NCBI GenBank assembly: GCA_019022495.1
Contig: JAFEKR010000030.1
Span: 124,001 to 188,000, forward strand
Length of the DNA stretch: 64,000 bases
Direction of reading: 5' to 3'
Origin: Epichloe hybrida
Taxonomy: Eukaryota; Ascomycota; Sordariomycetes; Hypocreales; Clavicipitaceae
Position numbers and translations under genes: made by a program. A model generated the notes under the pieces. The model worked only from the letters and a program-made list of their open reading frames with translations. It did not search any database and had not been told where the DNA came from. Every line of letters starts with the position of its first letter. Position 1 is the stretch's first letter. Shown piece after piece: positions 30,701 through 45,400 of the stretch.

Positions 30701-31679
30701 GATATAACAAATATAATATTATTCTTATTATATAGCATTAAGATAATTAGGGAGGTTTAGACAAGACTATATCTAGGAAATGTCTAGATACCCGCTAATT
30801 TCTATATTAGTCTAGACTTAGTTAATATTAGCCTAATTCTTAGAATGCTATTTTTTAAACTATCCTAAATATAGTTTAACTACTTAAGAAGTAAAGAGCT
30901 TTACACCTAGTGTTACTTTAGGGATATTATTATTATCTTAAGAGTTATAGGAAGTATCTAATAGCAGTACACTAATAAGCAGCTAGCCTAGTAGCCCTCT
31001 ATTAATATTATCTTATTTAGTCACCTAGAAACAAAGGAAGATTAAATAGTTTATAAAGGGTTAGAGATAGAAATAGATAATAATAAACAGTTAATTTCTC
31101 TTATAATAAGGGAAGGAACTAATATCTTCCAAGAGGTAATTAAGGATATAATAGTAAACCACACCTAATAACTTAAAGTAGTTATAAAGGATTTCAAGCC
31201 CTAGTAATAACTAAAACCACCTAATCTTATAGTAAACACAATATATAAGCAAAAAGCTAATAAAATACATCCCTAAGATAACATTCCCTCTAATAGATTA
31301 ACACTAGAAGGGGACTTAAAATAGAAGATAAAGAAATAGAAAGAGGCTAAGTTACGTCTAAATACGTCTAGGAAGTATAGTAAATACATCACTAGGAGAT
31401 TTTACATAGATCCGCGAGGTTTTAGAATAACCTAGTAATATTTAAATTAAATAGTTAAAGGGGTATAAGAACATTTAATATAAGAAGGAGTTAATGTTTT
31501 TAAGGAAATTCTTTATAACTAAGAAGTAGCGCTAGCCTAGGACTTATTAAAATATAGGAAAGTTAACCCACTAGTCACGCTGCTATAAGTTATAAAGGTT
31601 ATTAAACACAAAGCATAGCAAGCAAGCTTAATCCTAATACCTCTTAGGTTATAAGGGAGATTAGTTAATCTTCTAAAGA

Positions 31680-32300
31680 AAAAGCTAAAGTATAGACATT
31701 TAGAGAAGAGTTATAGCTCTTATAGGAATCCTTATTTTCTTATTATAAAGAAAGACAAAGGGATTTGCCTAATTCTATTTGCCATAAAGTATAATAAGGT
31801 AATAATACAAGATACGCTAATTCCTCAAGGCATAGAAGCATTTAGCAAGAGCTTCGTAATGTGCAAGATCCTATTAATAGTTAACTTATTATCTAGATAT
31901 AATTAGGTAGTATTAGCAAAGAAGAGTAAGGACATAATAACGATTTCTACTATAATTAGACTTTTATAGCTCTATCGCTTACTATAAGGAGCCACTAACT
32001 TAGTAGCTTAGTTTATTAGGATTATCAGATAAATCCTATTTAATTTAATCCCTTATATCTACGCACCTTTCCTAGATAATATTATGGTAAAGGGACTAAT
32101 AATAATATACAATAAAGAGAAGATTATACTAGGAGTACGCAGATACATAATAGAGCATTTAATTAACATTAACAAAGTTTTAGTTAACATTAAGCTCTCT
32201 AGTTACATAGCCTTAGCATCTAAGTTAAAGTTCTACTAGAAATTAGCAGAAATCATAGGATTTATATGCAAGATAAATAGGCAAAAGCTAACTAAAGCGA
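31680..32300 (+). pseudogene. Gypsy-1 reverse transcriptase relic
   Basis: Reading through stops: SYRNPYFLIIKKDKG, then LFAIKYNKVIIQDTLIP, GATNLVA and the catalytic-loop remnant APFLDNIMVKG (the second Asp of FLDD has become Asn). This places it among ascomycete Ty3/gypsy elements with a VKG tail after the catalytic loop. Nonfunctional. Confidence 0.75.
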
Positions 32301-33079
32301 AGATTATAAAGATTTTAGACTAGAAGGTTTATTAAGATTAATCAAAAGTGTAATCCTTTATTAGGTTAATAGGAGTTTACTATATCTAGGTAAAACACTA
32401 CATATGGAAGGCAAAACCACTAGTGATTTTACTAAGGAAGATAAAGGATTAGGAATAAGGACTAAAGCAATAAGAAGCCATAGATATCCTAAAGAAAGCA
32501 ATAATAATAGCCCTAATCCTTATTTCACTTAATCTTAGACTAGGCTTTAGAGAAATTATACTAATAGTTAATATAAGCTTACTTAGATAAGGGGCTGCAT
32601 TATTACAAATTATTAATAGCAAATAGCATCTAGTTTAATATAAAAGCAGTACTTAGACTATTACTAAGGCTAAGTATAATATAACTAAGTAAGAATATTA
32701 AGCAGTTATCTATATATTAAGAAGGCTATAAATTCACCTCTATAGAGTCCTATTTACATTAGAAATAAACTTATAAGTTCTTATACATTAGCTTAACAGC
32801 GCGGTTAATAACATGCCTAGAGCTCTTATTACATAATAGATTAGTTATATCCTGCTTTTTAATTTCTCTGTATAACATATTCTAGGCGAAAAGAACCGCA
32901 TTATAGATACCTTATCTAGGAAAGGCCCTAGGGCTTCAGATTAATTAAATTAAGAAGTTAAAGGGGACATTAAAGATTTTATTAACTTATATCTTAATAG
33001 CGTTAAGATAGAGGAGGATAGCAAGAGAAATTACTCTAAAGAGATGCAATAAGTCATTAAATTCTTAATAACCCTTTAA

Positions 33080-34020
33080 AGACTAATTAATCTTAGCGCA
33101 AAGAACTATAGAAAACTATATAACAAAGTAAAGAAGTTTTACCTAGAAAAGGGTTATCTTTAGAAAAGGCTAATAGGAATCATAAAGGGACTAGCGCTAG
33201 TTATTAATATGCTTAAATAATAACAAGTAATCATTAAAGCTATCTATAAGGAACTTAGCTATAAAGGAGTTAAAGTGGTTTTTTAAGCAATAAAGCAGCA
33301 ATACTAGTGGAAAGGGCTCTAGAATATAGCTTAAGAGATATTAGTATGCTATAAGATATATTAGAAATTCGCGCCTTAGTAACTATGAGAACTTTTAGTG
33401 CTAGACGCGCTAGGGAACCTAATAAGTAAGATCTATATTAACACTTAGCATCTTCTAATTAATCACGGATATAAGTATCTCTTAGAAGCTAGGTGTAACC
33501 TAACCAGATAGGTAGAGGCTGCGCTAGTTAGGAATATAACAATACTAGCAATTAGGAAGTTCCTTTCCTCCTTAATTAGTAGATTTAGGCTTTTCCGCTT
33601 CGTGGTTTATAATAAAGGCCTAGAAATACAAGGAAACCTTAAAGAAGCACTAGTAAATATTAGTATTACAGGGATTCAGATATCTAGGTACAACCCAAAA
33701 GCAAACTCGCCTATTAAAGCTAGACATTAGTCCCTTGCATCTACTCTAGTAAAGCTAGGAGAATTAAATAGGCAATAGTTAAAGCATCTTAACAAAGCCC
33801 TCCTTATAAACCATACCGCTATCTAAGAATCACATAGGAAGTCTGCCTTCTATTTAATCTATAGATAGGAGCTAATTCTGCCACTAGAAGTAAAATTCCT
33901 AACCTAGAGACTAATTAATTAGGACGCAATCACTTCTAGACAAGACTTATTTAAGGCATAGGTCTAAATACTTAAAAGGAAAGCTAAGGATATTAAGAAA
34001 GTAAGGAAAAAGGTATTAGA
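33080..34020 (+). pseudogene. Gypsy-1 integrase relic
   Basis: Shows a long zinc-binding/linker region, then EARCNLTR-stop-VEAALVRN, FRFVVYNKGLEIQGN and YNPKANSPIKARH, matching the retroviral-type integrase core with a GLEIQGN element near the third catalytic region. Stops are mainly at expected Gln or Trp codons. Confidence 0.7.
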
Positions 34021-34329
34021 GTTTAGGCAGCGCCTCGCAAACTAAACTAACAAGAACTAACCCACTTCTCTTAGGAAAGATTAATTAAAACTAGGGGATC
34101 TTATCCTAGTATACAACGTCCAAAGGAATATTAACATATCTACCACAAAGAAACTCATAATAAGGTAGAATAAACCATTTCGGATTCACAAACACGCGCT
34201 AGTCTCTAGAGCCTATTACCTACGAATATTAGATAGGATCTGCCTCTTAAAAACAATCTTAGGAGATTATATTAAGAAGTTTGTCCTAGACTTAGAAGGC
34301 TAGTAAACGTCCATAGTAAATAAATAGTT

Positions 34330-37300
34330 ACATACTCCCTAAGGTAGCTAGACAAAGGAAGTAACCCCTAATAAGTATAACAAAGAAGTCTTAACTATTA
34401 TACTATTAGTAGCTTAGCATAATATGTCTAATTAAATAGTTAATAATTAGTATATAAGCCAGTAGGAAAGATCTAACTAGAAAGCAATAATCCTTAAGGA
34501 AAAAGAAGTTAAACTCCTACCTTAGAGAACTCTATACTATAGGATTAAGGTATAGCTACCTTAACTAACAAACAAATAACGTAAGGAGTATGCAAAGTAC
34601 CCTCCTATACACTAATAGTATATAGATTAAGAAACGTTTTCTTTGTATTTCCTAAGTTTTATTTCTAAAATATATAAACATTAATTTAGATACTAAAGAT
34701 TAAGTGATTAAGGCATAGCCTAGTGGCTAAATTATTTATTTTCCTTTATTCACTACCCTTTTCCCTAATAATTAACCATATTTTCTTTCCTTTATCTTAT
34801 ATTTATAAGCTATTTAGAAAAGAGGGAGGCACGTTAATTACTAGGTAAGGAGAGTTTTTAAAGTTAATAGAGTTTAGATTAAGTAAAAGGGCTCCTACTA
34901 CCTTTATAAACTATTCCTTACCTAAGAAAGGAGCTAGAGCTCTTTCTTATAATAACTAAGGATAATACCTAGAAGCAAAACGCCACTTATAGCTTACTAC
35001 ACAAGACCTATTCTAAATATAATTACTATAAGCACTTTCGCAGACCCTAGGAATTAAAACATAGCTATAAAACAGAAAGCACATATATTTGTTATAGAAT
35101 ATAATATGCTATATATATAAGTTTAAATAATTAAAATAGAAGATACTATTTAATCTTCTATACATAAACACTAGCAAGGCCTAATAACGCTTAGGACACT
35201 AAGAAAAAGCGTGTAGAAAATACCTATTAGGATAAGCCACTTCTACGGGAATAAGGACCTAGTGGTAATAACTATTTTTAATAGTAAGGGCTAAAGCACT
35301 ATTAGCCTTAGTGTAGCTCCTTATAAACTCCTTTAAGAGGTTTATCTTTCTTATAGTTATAATAAGGTAAGGAGAAGCTCCCTTAGGGATATTATTATTA
35401 TTATTAGTAGCGTAAAGAGAAATCTCTGCGTACATTAAAACGCCACTATAGCTAATGTTAATCCTACTACGCACCTAGAATGTAAATAGAAACTTATACT
35501 ATAGTAACAATAACTATTAGCAAATATTAATTATAGGATTAAATAGCTCCTAAACCTATATAATCTCTGCTAATAAAAGGAGGGCAAAATTTAGCATAGT
35601 TAGACTAATTAAGAGTTTTTATTAACAAAAGTTTATGCTCTAGAACGCTTACCCTCACAATAGCGGTGATATTAGGGAGTCTCTAATAAGCTAGATTAAG
35701 GGATTTTACTATAATTAATTAGTTATAAGAAATAAGGGTTTAAGAGAGAGAAAGAGAAAAGGAAAAGAGGGCTAAGAATTAGGTCTATAAAGACACTGCC
35801 TAAATAACAAATAGTAATAACTAGCAAGCAACGGCTGCTAATAACTAATTCACAACACCATAAAGGTATAAATCACAGGAGCCTGCTAACCTCTAAGGGG
35901 CACCTATAAACAGCTGCTAATAACTATTTACATAGCTAATAAGGACTATAAAAGCGAGGCTAAGACTGTAGGAACTATTTAATCTTACTAATCTCTATAT
36001 TATTACACTACTTAGACCTTAAAAGCACTTAGCCTTTACTATCTATTTACATCTCTTTTCCTCTCTTTTATTACTCTAACCTAGCTTTGCTAAGTAAGTT
36101 ACTATTCTCTATTTCTCCTTCTAAAACACACTATTAATAATTATACTATTTAATCCAGTTAAGAAATAGCTAATTACAAAGAAAATACAGTTAACAAAAG
36201 CGCTTACACTAATGTAAATAGCAGCACTATTATATACTTTGCTTATAGCAAATATCTCACGCTATTTCACGTCTATGTTTTAATCTATAGAACTAAGGGT
36301 TCTTTCTTTAGAGATAAAGAAGGAAGCACTATAAAGCTTAACCTAGTTAACCTCTATAGTTAGTAGCCTCCGCTATTCTATCTAAGATAAAGCTAGCTAT
36401 AACCCTTAACTAGGTTTAAGGTCTATTAAGATAGTAATAACTTTAACTAGGTAACGCTAATTAGACTAGGGTAGGATTAGTTAAGCTAGCGAAACCATTT
36501 AATAGATATCTATAAATTCCTAAGAAAAGCCTATAAGACACCAAGTAAAGACTAGCTTAACTAGTTTATACTAACTACTATAGGTAAGATTATTATACGT
36601 AGCCTTAAAGCAATAGTGGCTATGCTACTGCAAACGTTTGTAATTAAGCTAACAGAAGATTTTAACTTAAATGCTTTGCGGTAATTAATTAGTTTAAAAG
36701 CTAGGAGACTTTATTCTAACTACTAGCCTATTAATATTAAGTATAGTTTAAAGTATAACCTTATTAACCTCTACTTAGACATAAGCTATTAATGCCTTAT
36801 CACAGGATTTATGTTCTTTATAAACTACTAGATATGCTTTCTATTTAATTAAAAGTAAGGGTAGCTTTACTACTTTAATAGCATAGAGAAAGGGCAAGTA
36901 GTAAGGTTCACTAATTTCACTGCAGGATAGGGGCAAATTATATAGTTACTAAACTACCTATATGATTTTAAAGTAATCGCAGTTCTAGCAATAGAATAGA
37001 AAAGGAACTAGGAGTGTAAATATACTTATCTAGGGTTTCTATTATAAGTAATTTATTACTAAGTCAGACACTAAGCACTTAATTTGCTTTCTAAAGACTA
37101 GAACACACTAAACTAATATAATATTAAATTTAAATAGTTATATATATTTAGTAGGGATTTAAGTATTAGTTATTGCTTTAAGCTCTATTTAAGAGACTAG
37201 ATAATTACTAATAATATCCTAGACCTAAGGTACAGTTATACTAGAGCTCTTATAAGAACTATAAGAGTCCTATAAGATATAGCTATAAATAAATTAGGAG

Positions 37301-38520
37301 TTAGAGACTAGTTACCTAGGGAGTTATCCTACTAGAAGGACTTTAACCTCTAATACCTAATACGTAACATAACGAAGCGCTAGCTACCTTGTTTTATAAC
37401 CTAAATAATTAGTGAAGGTTTACCCATTAGTGTAGTAATTATAGCCTAGGAGAATAAAGTTAGTAATAAGAACTAACTAATTAAATAGTATACTAAAACA
37501 GCGCGAAGTAGCAGACTTTATATCTAGGATTATTAGCAGCCTATTACACGTACCTTTACTAAGGATCCTAAAGTCTTTAACATTAGTATTTAAGAGATAT
37601 TATAAGAATAAGAAAGGCAAATGCAATAAGACATAGACAATAAGTATTAATAGGAAACTAAGGAGTAAAGATTAAGTAAAAGGGTAAGTTCCTAGGTATT
37701 ATAAGAGTCCTTATTAAAACTATTATCTTTAACTAGATATAAAGAGATACTACAGTCCCTAGCTATAAAACTTAAGGCACTCTAGCAAGGCAAGCAGGGA
37801 TAAGCACATAGTATTACAGACTAAACTCTTTAATAATAGTAAGTAATAACTAATAAGTTATTCTAGATAGACATTAAGGATTAGCTAAGGTTATAGTAAA
37901 TCCATAGAGTTATTAAGGAAAACTAGGTATATAACTATAGAACTCTAGTTAAGTAAGCAGAAGAGAATACTATACGCCACCCCCTTAGAGATATAGGATA
38001 AGCTATAATAATTAATCTTCTTCCTTTTCTTAAGTTAGAATAAGTAGCTTAAAGGAAAATAGTTACACTACTACTAACATTATTTACATATACTTTAGTA
38101 GTGCTACCTAGCTTAGTTTCCCATAGAACATAGCTAGAGATTATTAAAGCTTACTAGCAAGAGAAAAGGCATGCTATAAAATCAATTAATTAACGTAAGG
38201 ATTAGGGAAAGAGAGCAAGCTAGCGAGATTTAAAGTAACCTACGCTACGCACTCCCTTACTAACGTTACCTACCACTTACCTACGAACGCTAAAGACGCT
38301 AAAGCTCTCTAGGGAAATAAAAAATCTAGGTCTCTAGCTAGGGAGGTTTCTTTTCTATCTTCTCTTTTTTTTCTTCTTTCTTTACTATCCTTTTGTTTTT
38401 CTTATAAAAGCTTTAGACCTATATATGCTAGATTAAATAATGCCTTCCCTTAAAACATAGCACCTTACTATTAGTTACACTTAAGAACACTTTAGTTATT
38501 ACCCTTTTTTATTACTATTT
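34330..38520 (+). other. Unassigned 4-kb segment between integrase and right LTR of Gypsy-1
   Basis: After integrase there is a long stretch with no recognised domain in any frame I read. It includes short less-decayed patches (e.g. 35,750-35,900 and 38,180-38,300). It may be a passenger ORF, another nested element whose ends I did not find, or untranslated sequence. No function is proposed. Confidence 0.4.
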
Positions 38521-38564
38521 TCCCTTTCCTAGGGGCTAGGAAAGGAAAACAGTTAGGGAGGTGT

Positions 38565-39035
38565 TATATGCTATAATACGCGCGCCTATAAACGCGCGTA
38601 TTCGCGATAATAAGTACAAGGGATACAGGGGATCGCAGGGATAAACAACATAACAAGGGATAATAATATTAGTTATCTAGGTAAAGGGACTATTTAATCT
38701 ATAAAGAGATCACCTATAGCTAGATTCTTTTGAGGTTCTTTATGCACGCCTAACTTTAGATTTTTAACTTAAATGCCTAGCGCTACTATAGCTACTATTG
38801 TGTTTACCTTAATAAGATAAATTAATAAGATTATTTCCCTAACTTAACTAAAAAGTCACTTCTAATCTAACAGACTATTTAATCTAAATTATCTCTATCT
38901 GTAGAGACTAATTTAGCTATTATTATAATTACTGCTGTTAAGTTAATTGACCCTTCTAACGTAAGCAGACGTTACCGCTACCTACGACCGTGAGCTAGCA
39001 TCGTGTCTTTTGGGGTGTTGTTTTCCGCTTGACAA
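38565..39035 (+). repeat. Right LTR of Gypsy-1
   Basis: 471 bp, starts TATATGCTATAATACGCG, where RIP has changed TG to TA, and ends CGCTTGACAA. The last 80 bases keep many CpG and CpA sites (e.g. CGTAAGCAGACGTTACCGC) that the left LTR has lost, so the two copies have decayed unequally along their length. Confidence 0.88.
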
Positions 39036-39040
39036 AGTAA

Positions 39041-39430
39041 GAATCTCTTTTATAAAAAGATAATTATAAATATTTATTAATGCTTTAAAATAGAAAGTAA
39101 TTAATAGTTTTACTATTATAAATAAAGTAATATAACCCTTAAGAATATTATTACTTAAAACCCTAATAAAACTAAGCTTAAATACCTTAAGATTCTATTA
39201 ACTACCCTAAAGAGAGTCTATAAAGGGCTATATCTCTCTAATATAGTAAATATAAAGCTTTATAAGTAAACCTTAAATATAATCTTTATTATTCCTAAAT
39301 ACTAGGTAGTAAAGTATATATATATACTAGGCTTTAAGAACCTTACTAGTAACCTCTATAAATTGAATATAATTATAAAGAGTAATATAAGAAGTACCTA
39401 ATACCTTTAGTAATAAAATAAAGACCTATT
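39041..39430 (+). pseudogene. Continuation of the gag-like relic after Gypsy-1
   Basis: Sequence resumes after the AGTAA duplication with a gag-like frame (FYYYK-stop-SN, YLSNIVNIKLYK). It joins in sense and orientation to 24,060-24,965, as expected if Gypsy-1 inserted in an older element. Identity of the older element is unknown. Confidence 0.35.
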
Positions 39431-39439
39431 AAAGGCTAT

Positions 39440-42400
39440 ATGTAAGGGCTTAGGCTTTGCCTAAGCATTGTCCGTATAGCAGTTAGAGAGGGGAGTGGCA
39501 GAAGTAGTTAGGGTAAGGAAAGGAGGCTTACATAAGTAGCCTAAGGGGTATAAGGGGCACCACTAGGGATAGTCTCTTACCTTTCCTCCTTTCTCCTTAA
39601 GTCTCTTAATACTATATTAACGCCCTATTATAGTTACCTAGGGGCTAGTCTATAATAATTAAGAGACTTCCTTTAGTTCTTTTTAATAACTACTAAAAGA
39701 TATAATAGAAACACTAATAGATATATTAATAGATATAGTAGACACACTCTAACTATAAGACTAACCTAGCTAGGGGATAATAACTCCCTTATCTAACGCT
39801 ATAGCACCACTAGTAGCTTAATAAGCCTAATTTAAGACGCTCTAACTTATACTTAATAAGTAAATAGCAGAACTTATATACCTCTAATAATAAGTAGCTA
39901 TAAATACTATAAGACCCTTAACCTAACTACCTATTATAGCCTAGCCTAATACCCTAATAGTAAACCTTACTTTACCTCTTACCTCTAACTTAGTCTTAAC
40001 TATACCTAGGGTAAAACAAAAACCTATCCCTATAGGTAACCTATATAATAGTAATAAGGCCTTATTTACCACGTAGAGGTTCCTAATAAAATATAAGCTA
40101 TAGGCAAATAAGGACTTTATTAAAACTAATAAGAATAAGTAAATATTTATTTACTAGAACCTATTCTCTAAAGTCTAGTCCTAGGTAGCTACTTTCTTTA
40201 AATAAAGTAGTATTTATAATTTTAACCTAGCTAAATTCCTAGAATACCTTAGGTCTATGTTCTCTAATTTATATAAGTAAGAGATAGCCCTTATAGAACT
40301 TAACTAGATAAAATAAGGCCTAGGGGAGCTATTTTCTATATTCTTTATTTGCTTTATAAAGAAGCTCTTATTAGTAAGAGAGGATTATTAAGGGGATAAT
40401 ATAAAGCTAGTAAAGCTTTAATAAGCGCTTAATAAGCGTTTAAGAGAAATTAGCGTAGGCTAGGGTATTAGCTAGAGCGTGTGGCACATAGCTATTATAT
40501 AGTATTATAAGATTATAGTTAATATTAAGGCCCTTACTATAGAGAATAAGTACTAGTCCTAACGCGGACTATAGCTAGCTAAACCTATACCTTAGACTAA
40601 TTACAAGGGTAACACGCTAATAACTAGGGTGCGTGTAGTAAGGACTTAATTAGGAAGATAAAATAGGCTAGTTAAGAAAAAGAAAGGTCTAAAGCTAGCC
40701 ACAAATATATAATAGGCTAAATAGGTATTAGAAGTAAAGTTAGCTAAATACTATTAAAAGAGATACTACCTATAATATAAATCTAAGGACCACTATATTT
40801 AGGAGTGCTCCTTCCTCCTACCCTATCCCCTATAGGTTAGTATTAACTTACATAAAGTAAATAAGGAAAGCGTAAATAAGGAGGTAAACATTCCCCCTAT
40901 AGAAAATAAGTAGCCCCTAAGTAAAGTCTTATATAAGGGTAAGGAGGCTAACTATATACTATAATATAGGATAACTATTTAAGCTATATAGAGTTAGAGC
41001 GGGATATAGTATAATATATAGACTAACTACTATTCTTAATTCCTATACTCTTTAATATATATTATTATATTAATATCTAGATTAATTATAGTTATAATTA
41101 TTATAGTGCTATAAGTAAGTTAGTAGTAAAACAGTTTAGCCTAAAGCTTATATAGTTACTAAAGAGAAGGCATGTTTAAACTATAGTAAAAATAAAAAAG
41201 AGGGGAAAGAGAGTATAGGAGAATACCTCCTTAATTACCTATATAGTATGCACTAGAATAGATATTAATAGCTAGGAGTTATTAGTGTATTTATATATTA
41301 TCCTAGGCCTTACACAAGACATTATACTTAGGATGCCATAGCTAGAATATTATAATGTGGTTATTTATATAGCAAAATAGTAATTAGTTATTAAAGTAGT
41401 AAAGGGCTTATATATCTTTAAAGCCTTTACGCGTAAGGTGAAGACTCTAGTATAGGGGATTATTAAGTCCTTATATACTACAGAAGCGCGCTAGGCACAC
41501 TATAAGAGAGACACTTCTATAATATTTATTACCACAAGCCTTAGGGAGATAATAACAGTACTATAAATTATAGTGCCTAAGACAAAACCTAATAGCCTAA
41601 ACACATTAATATTACCTAAGGAGTTAGCTAACTTTACAGACCTTTTTAATAAGGCTAGAGCTAATAGCTTACCTCCTTATTAGGGGTCCCTTAATTACCA
41701 CATACGCTTATATAAGAATTAGGACAGGTCTAAACTAACGCTCCCTTAGGGACTACTATATAATATACTAAGGGACTAGCTTCTAGAGGTTAGGCGCTAG
41801 ATTACGGACTTAATAGATAAGGGTTAAATCTATGCTAGCTTATTATTAGCTATAGCTCTAGTCCTTCTTATTAAAAAGGCTAATAGGGGTTAGCGTTTTT
41901 ACATGGACTACTACGCTCTTAATAAGATAATAGTATAGGATTACTATCCTCTCCTATTAATTAAGGAGACACTCTATTCCTTATCCTAGGTATACTAGTT
42001 TATAAAGGTAAATGTTTGCGTAGCGTTTTATAAGCTATAGATTACTAAGGGCTAGGAGCACTTAATAGCGTTTTAACCTAGGTTTAGGCTATTTAAGTGG
42101 CTAGTTTACCCCTTTAGCCTAGCTAGCGTACTAGTAATATTCTAATATTATATTAATAAGTCCTTAGAGGATGCGTTAGGGGACTTTGTTATAGTATACT
42201 TAGATAATATCTTAGTTTACTTAGGGGGATTAAGGAAAGACTATATAGCTAAGGTCTAGTTAATATTAGGCTACCTAAGGGACATAGGTTTATACTTAGA
42301 CCTTAATAAGTCTATGTTTGTAGTAAAGGAGGTTTAATACCTAGGATATATTATTATAGCAGGTTATTTTATCTATCTAGACTTAGCAAAGGTTATAGCT

Positions 42401-45400
42401 ATTAGGGAGTAAGCAGCCCTAATGAAACTTTAGGGGGTCTATAGCTTCCTAGGGTTTGCTAACTTTTACTATAACTTTATTAGTAACTTTTTAAAACTAG
42501 TAGCACCGCTAATATAATTAACTAAGAGAAATGTCCCTTTTTAATAGGGACCTAAGGAGAACAATGCCTTTAATAGACTAAAAGAAACCTTTATTATGTA
42601 CCTAGTACTAGCATAATAGGACCTAGATCTCCCTATAGTGGTAGAAGCTAATTATTTAGGAATAGCTATTAGAGAATGCCTTTCCTAGCAAGGCTAGGAT
42701 AGCGTTATATACCTAGTTACTTACCACTTCACTAGCCTTATAACCTTATAAAAGAACTATATAATTTATAATAAGGAATTATTAGCTATTATCTTATGCC
42801 TTAAGGCGTGGTTAGCTAAGCTATAGGGCGTTTCTAGTCTATTTATAATCTATATAGACTATAAGAACCTAGAGTACTTTATAACTCCCTAGTTAATATT
42901 AGAGCAGTAGGCTTAATAAGTAAACACACTTACGCTATTTAATTTCCACCTCTAGTATAGACCTAGTATATAAGCATAGTAGCCTAATGCTCTTTCTTAA
43001 AGGGAATAGGACTAGGAAGAGGCGACTTCTAGAATAAAATATATTCTATAACCTATTACTATTACATAGCTCTTACTAACACTAGATAAACAGTGGGATA
43101 ATAGTAGCATAGCACTACTACTAGCTAGTAAGGTTCTCTTTACTACTAAATACCTTTAGACCTTATAGGACTAGGCTATTATCTTAGACCTTATATATAG
43201 CATCTAATTAAGGGCTATCTAGGAAAGGGCCTAGAGGTTTCCTATTAAGGCACTTATAAGAGAGCAAGTAATAGATTATTTTATAAGCGCTTATAGGGCG
43301 CTCTAGTTTAGGGGCTATACCTAGGTCCTAGCGTAGGAGCCTCTTATAATAACCCTAATATAATAATACTATAATTCGCTAGTAGTAAGGCACCTAGGCT
43401 ATAATACCACATTCTAAATCTTATAATAGTAGTTTCACTAGGATAGGATGTTATAAGATATCACTAGGTTTATTTATAACTATCACTACTATAGTAATTA
43501 TAAGAGCTATTAATAGCGCTAGGGCTTACTAAAGCCTTTACCTATCCCTAACTAGTTTTAGTTATAAATCTTTATTAACTTTATAACAAACTTACTAGCA
43601 CTATCCCTAGAAAAGCTATAATACCTAATAGTTATTATAGATTAACTCTCTAAATTTATTTAGCTTAAGGCTATAACTTCTATAGGAGCTAAGGAATGTG
43701 TGAAGAGGTTTAAAATAGTTTAGTAATAGTTTAGGGGGTTTTCTTAATTAATTATCATAGATTATAGTTTAGATTAGTTAGGAAAGTTTTAGATAATATT
43801 ATGCTCCCTAGTTAGGATTAATTAGTTACTTTCTATATTATACTACCTATAGACTAATAGTAGTATAAAGCAAGCAAACTAAGAGGTATAGGCAATACTA
43901 TATATTATAGTCTCCTTCTTGTAGTTTAACTAGCTAGAATATCTAGCTACTTACTAGCTTATAATTAATAATAGGCTATTTTCTATAATAGGAGTTAGCC
44001 TAAATAAGCTACTATATAGCTATAACCTAGAGCTAGTCTAGGCACTACTAGATATATTTGCTTCTATAATAATACTAAAGGGGTAAGTAGTGTGGTTTCT
44101 TAAGCACCTCTAGGAGGGTACTTATCTAGCATAAGCTATAATAGCCTATATATAATAAAGGTAGTAGGACACTATATTTACTTTATATTAGCTAGTAAAA
44201 TAGTTCTAGGTTAGAGATAAGGTATAGCTTTCACTTAAGAATATTAAAACTAACTACCCCTTATAGAAACTTAATTAAGTAGTAGTAAAGTATATTTAAA
44301 CTAAGTTTTAAAGTATTATTTAAAAGCCTTTACTTACTTTAATTAAACTAATTAGGCTAATAACCTTTTAATAATATAGTTTATATATAATATAAGCATT
44401 TACTTAACTTATAGCTATACCCTAGCTAAGGCACTATAAGGCTATAACCCTAGGGGACTATAGTAAGTAATTATAAATATTCCTATAGTAAATAACTAGG
44501 TAAAGACTTATACTACTATACTAAGAGATAAATATATAGTAATTAAGTAGCTTCTAAGTAACTTATAGGCCTAGTATATAAAATACTATAATAAGAAGTA
44601 AACCTTAATAAGGTTTAAAGTAAGTAACTATATTTTATTATTTATAAAGAATATTAACTTATAGTAACCTAGTAAGAAGCTAAGTATAAAGTATTTAGGC
44701 TCTTATAAAATTAAGAAAGTAATTAGTACTTATAGATTAGTGTATTAATTAAAGCTATTACCTAGAATATAACTATATAATATTTTTAATATTACTAACC
44801 TTAAACTATTTATAAGGGACTTATTTAGTATAGAAAATATATTCTTACTATAAGAGAATATTATAAATAATAAGTAAGAGTTTAAAGTTAAAAGAATTAT
44901 ATTATATTACTATAATAGGAGATATTAGAAGTATTTAGTTAAATAGAAGGGCTATAATGCTTTAGAGAATTCTTAGGTAAAGAAAAGAGATTTCATTATA
45001 ATAGATATTATTAAGGATTATAAGTAGTAATTAAGTAGCTAGTTTATAGTTATAAAGGTATATTTAGTAAAGTATAAATAGTAGTAGTAATGTACAAAAA
45101 TTCTAGATAATTTCTTAGATAACTTAACTTATAGCTACTTTATACTAATTACTCTATTAACATATTAACTACTTATTCCTTAGTCTTCTTATTATTAGAG
45201 AAATCCCCCTCCTTATATATATATATACAAAGCTTACTAGGAAGGTCTAGTAGCCTAACATAAGTAGGAAGTATAAATATATTAGTAATAAGCTATTAGT
45301 AAGTTAGTAAAGCTATAGGCTAGGACATAGGGAGTATATATAGATAGAAGATTTTACGTAATAAAATATAAGCTATTAGAAATATTAATCTAGACTTCTA

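Larger units (their letters stand above)
24971..39035 (+). mobile_element. Gypsy-1: LTR retrotransposon with paired 471-bp LTRs and AGTAA target duplication
   Basis: Two direct repeats of 471 bp bound 14 kb. The 5-bp AGTAA stands at 24,966-24,970 and 39,036-39,040. Internal plus-strand homology, once stops are read through, is in the Ty3/gypsy order: gag (26,230-26,470, resuming at 28,580), a zinc-knuckle-like stretch near 29,450, reverse transcriptase (31,680-32,300), RNase H (about 32,500-32,900) and integrase (about 33,080-34,020). A purine-rich tract (GGGGCTAGGAAAGGAAAA) lies just before the right LTR. About 4 kb between integrase and right LTR is unassigned. A hAT-like element at 26,475-28,570 is nested in gag. 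All frames are destroyed. Confidence 0.88.

Noticed and set aside
35259..35474. 71-codon minus-strand frame in Gypsy-1
   Set aside because: An Asn/Ile-rich chance frame in AT-rich DNA, opposite to the element's coding strand.
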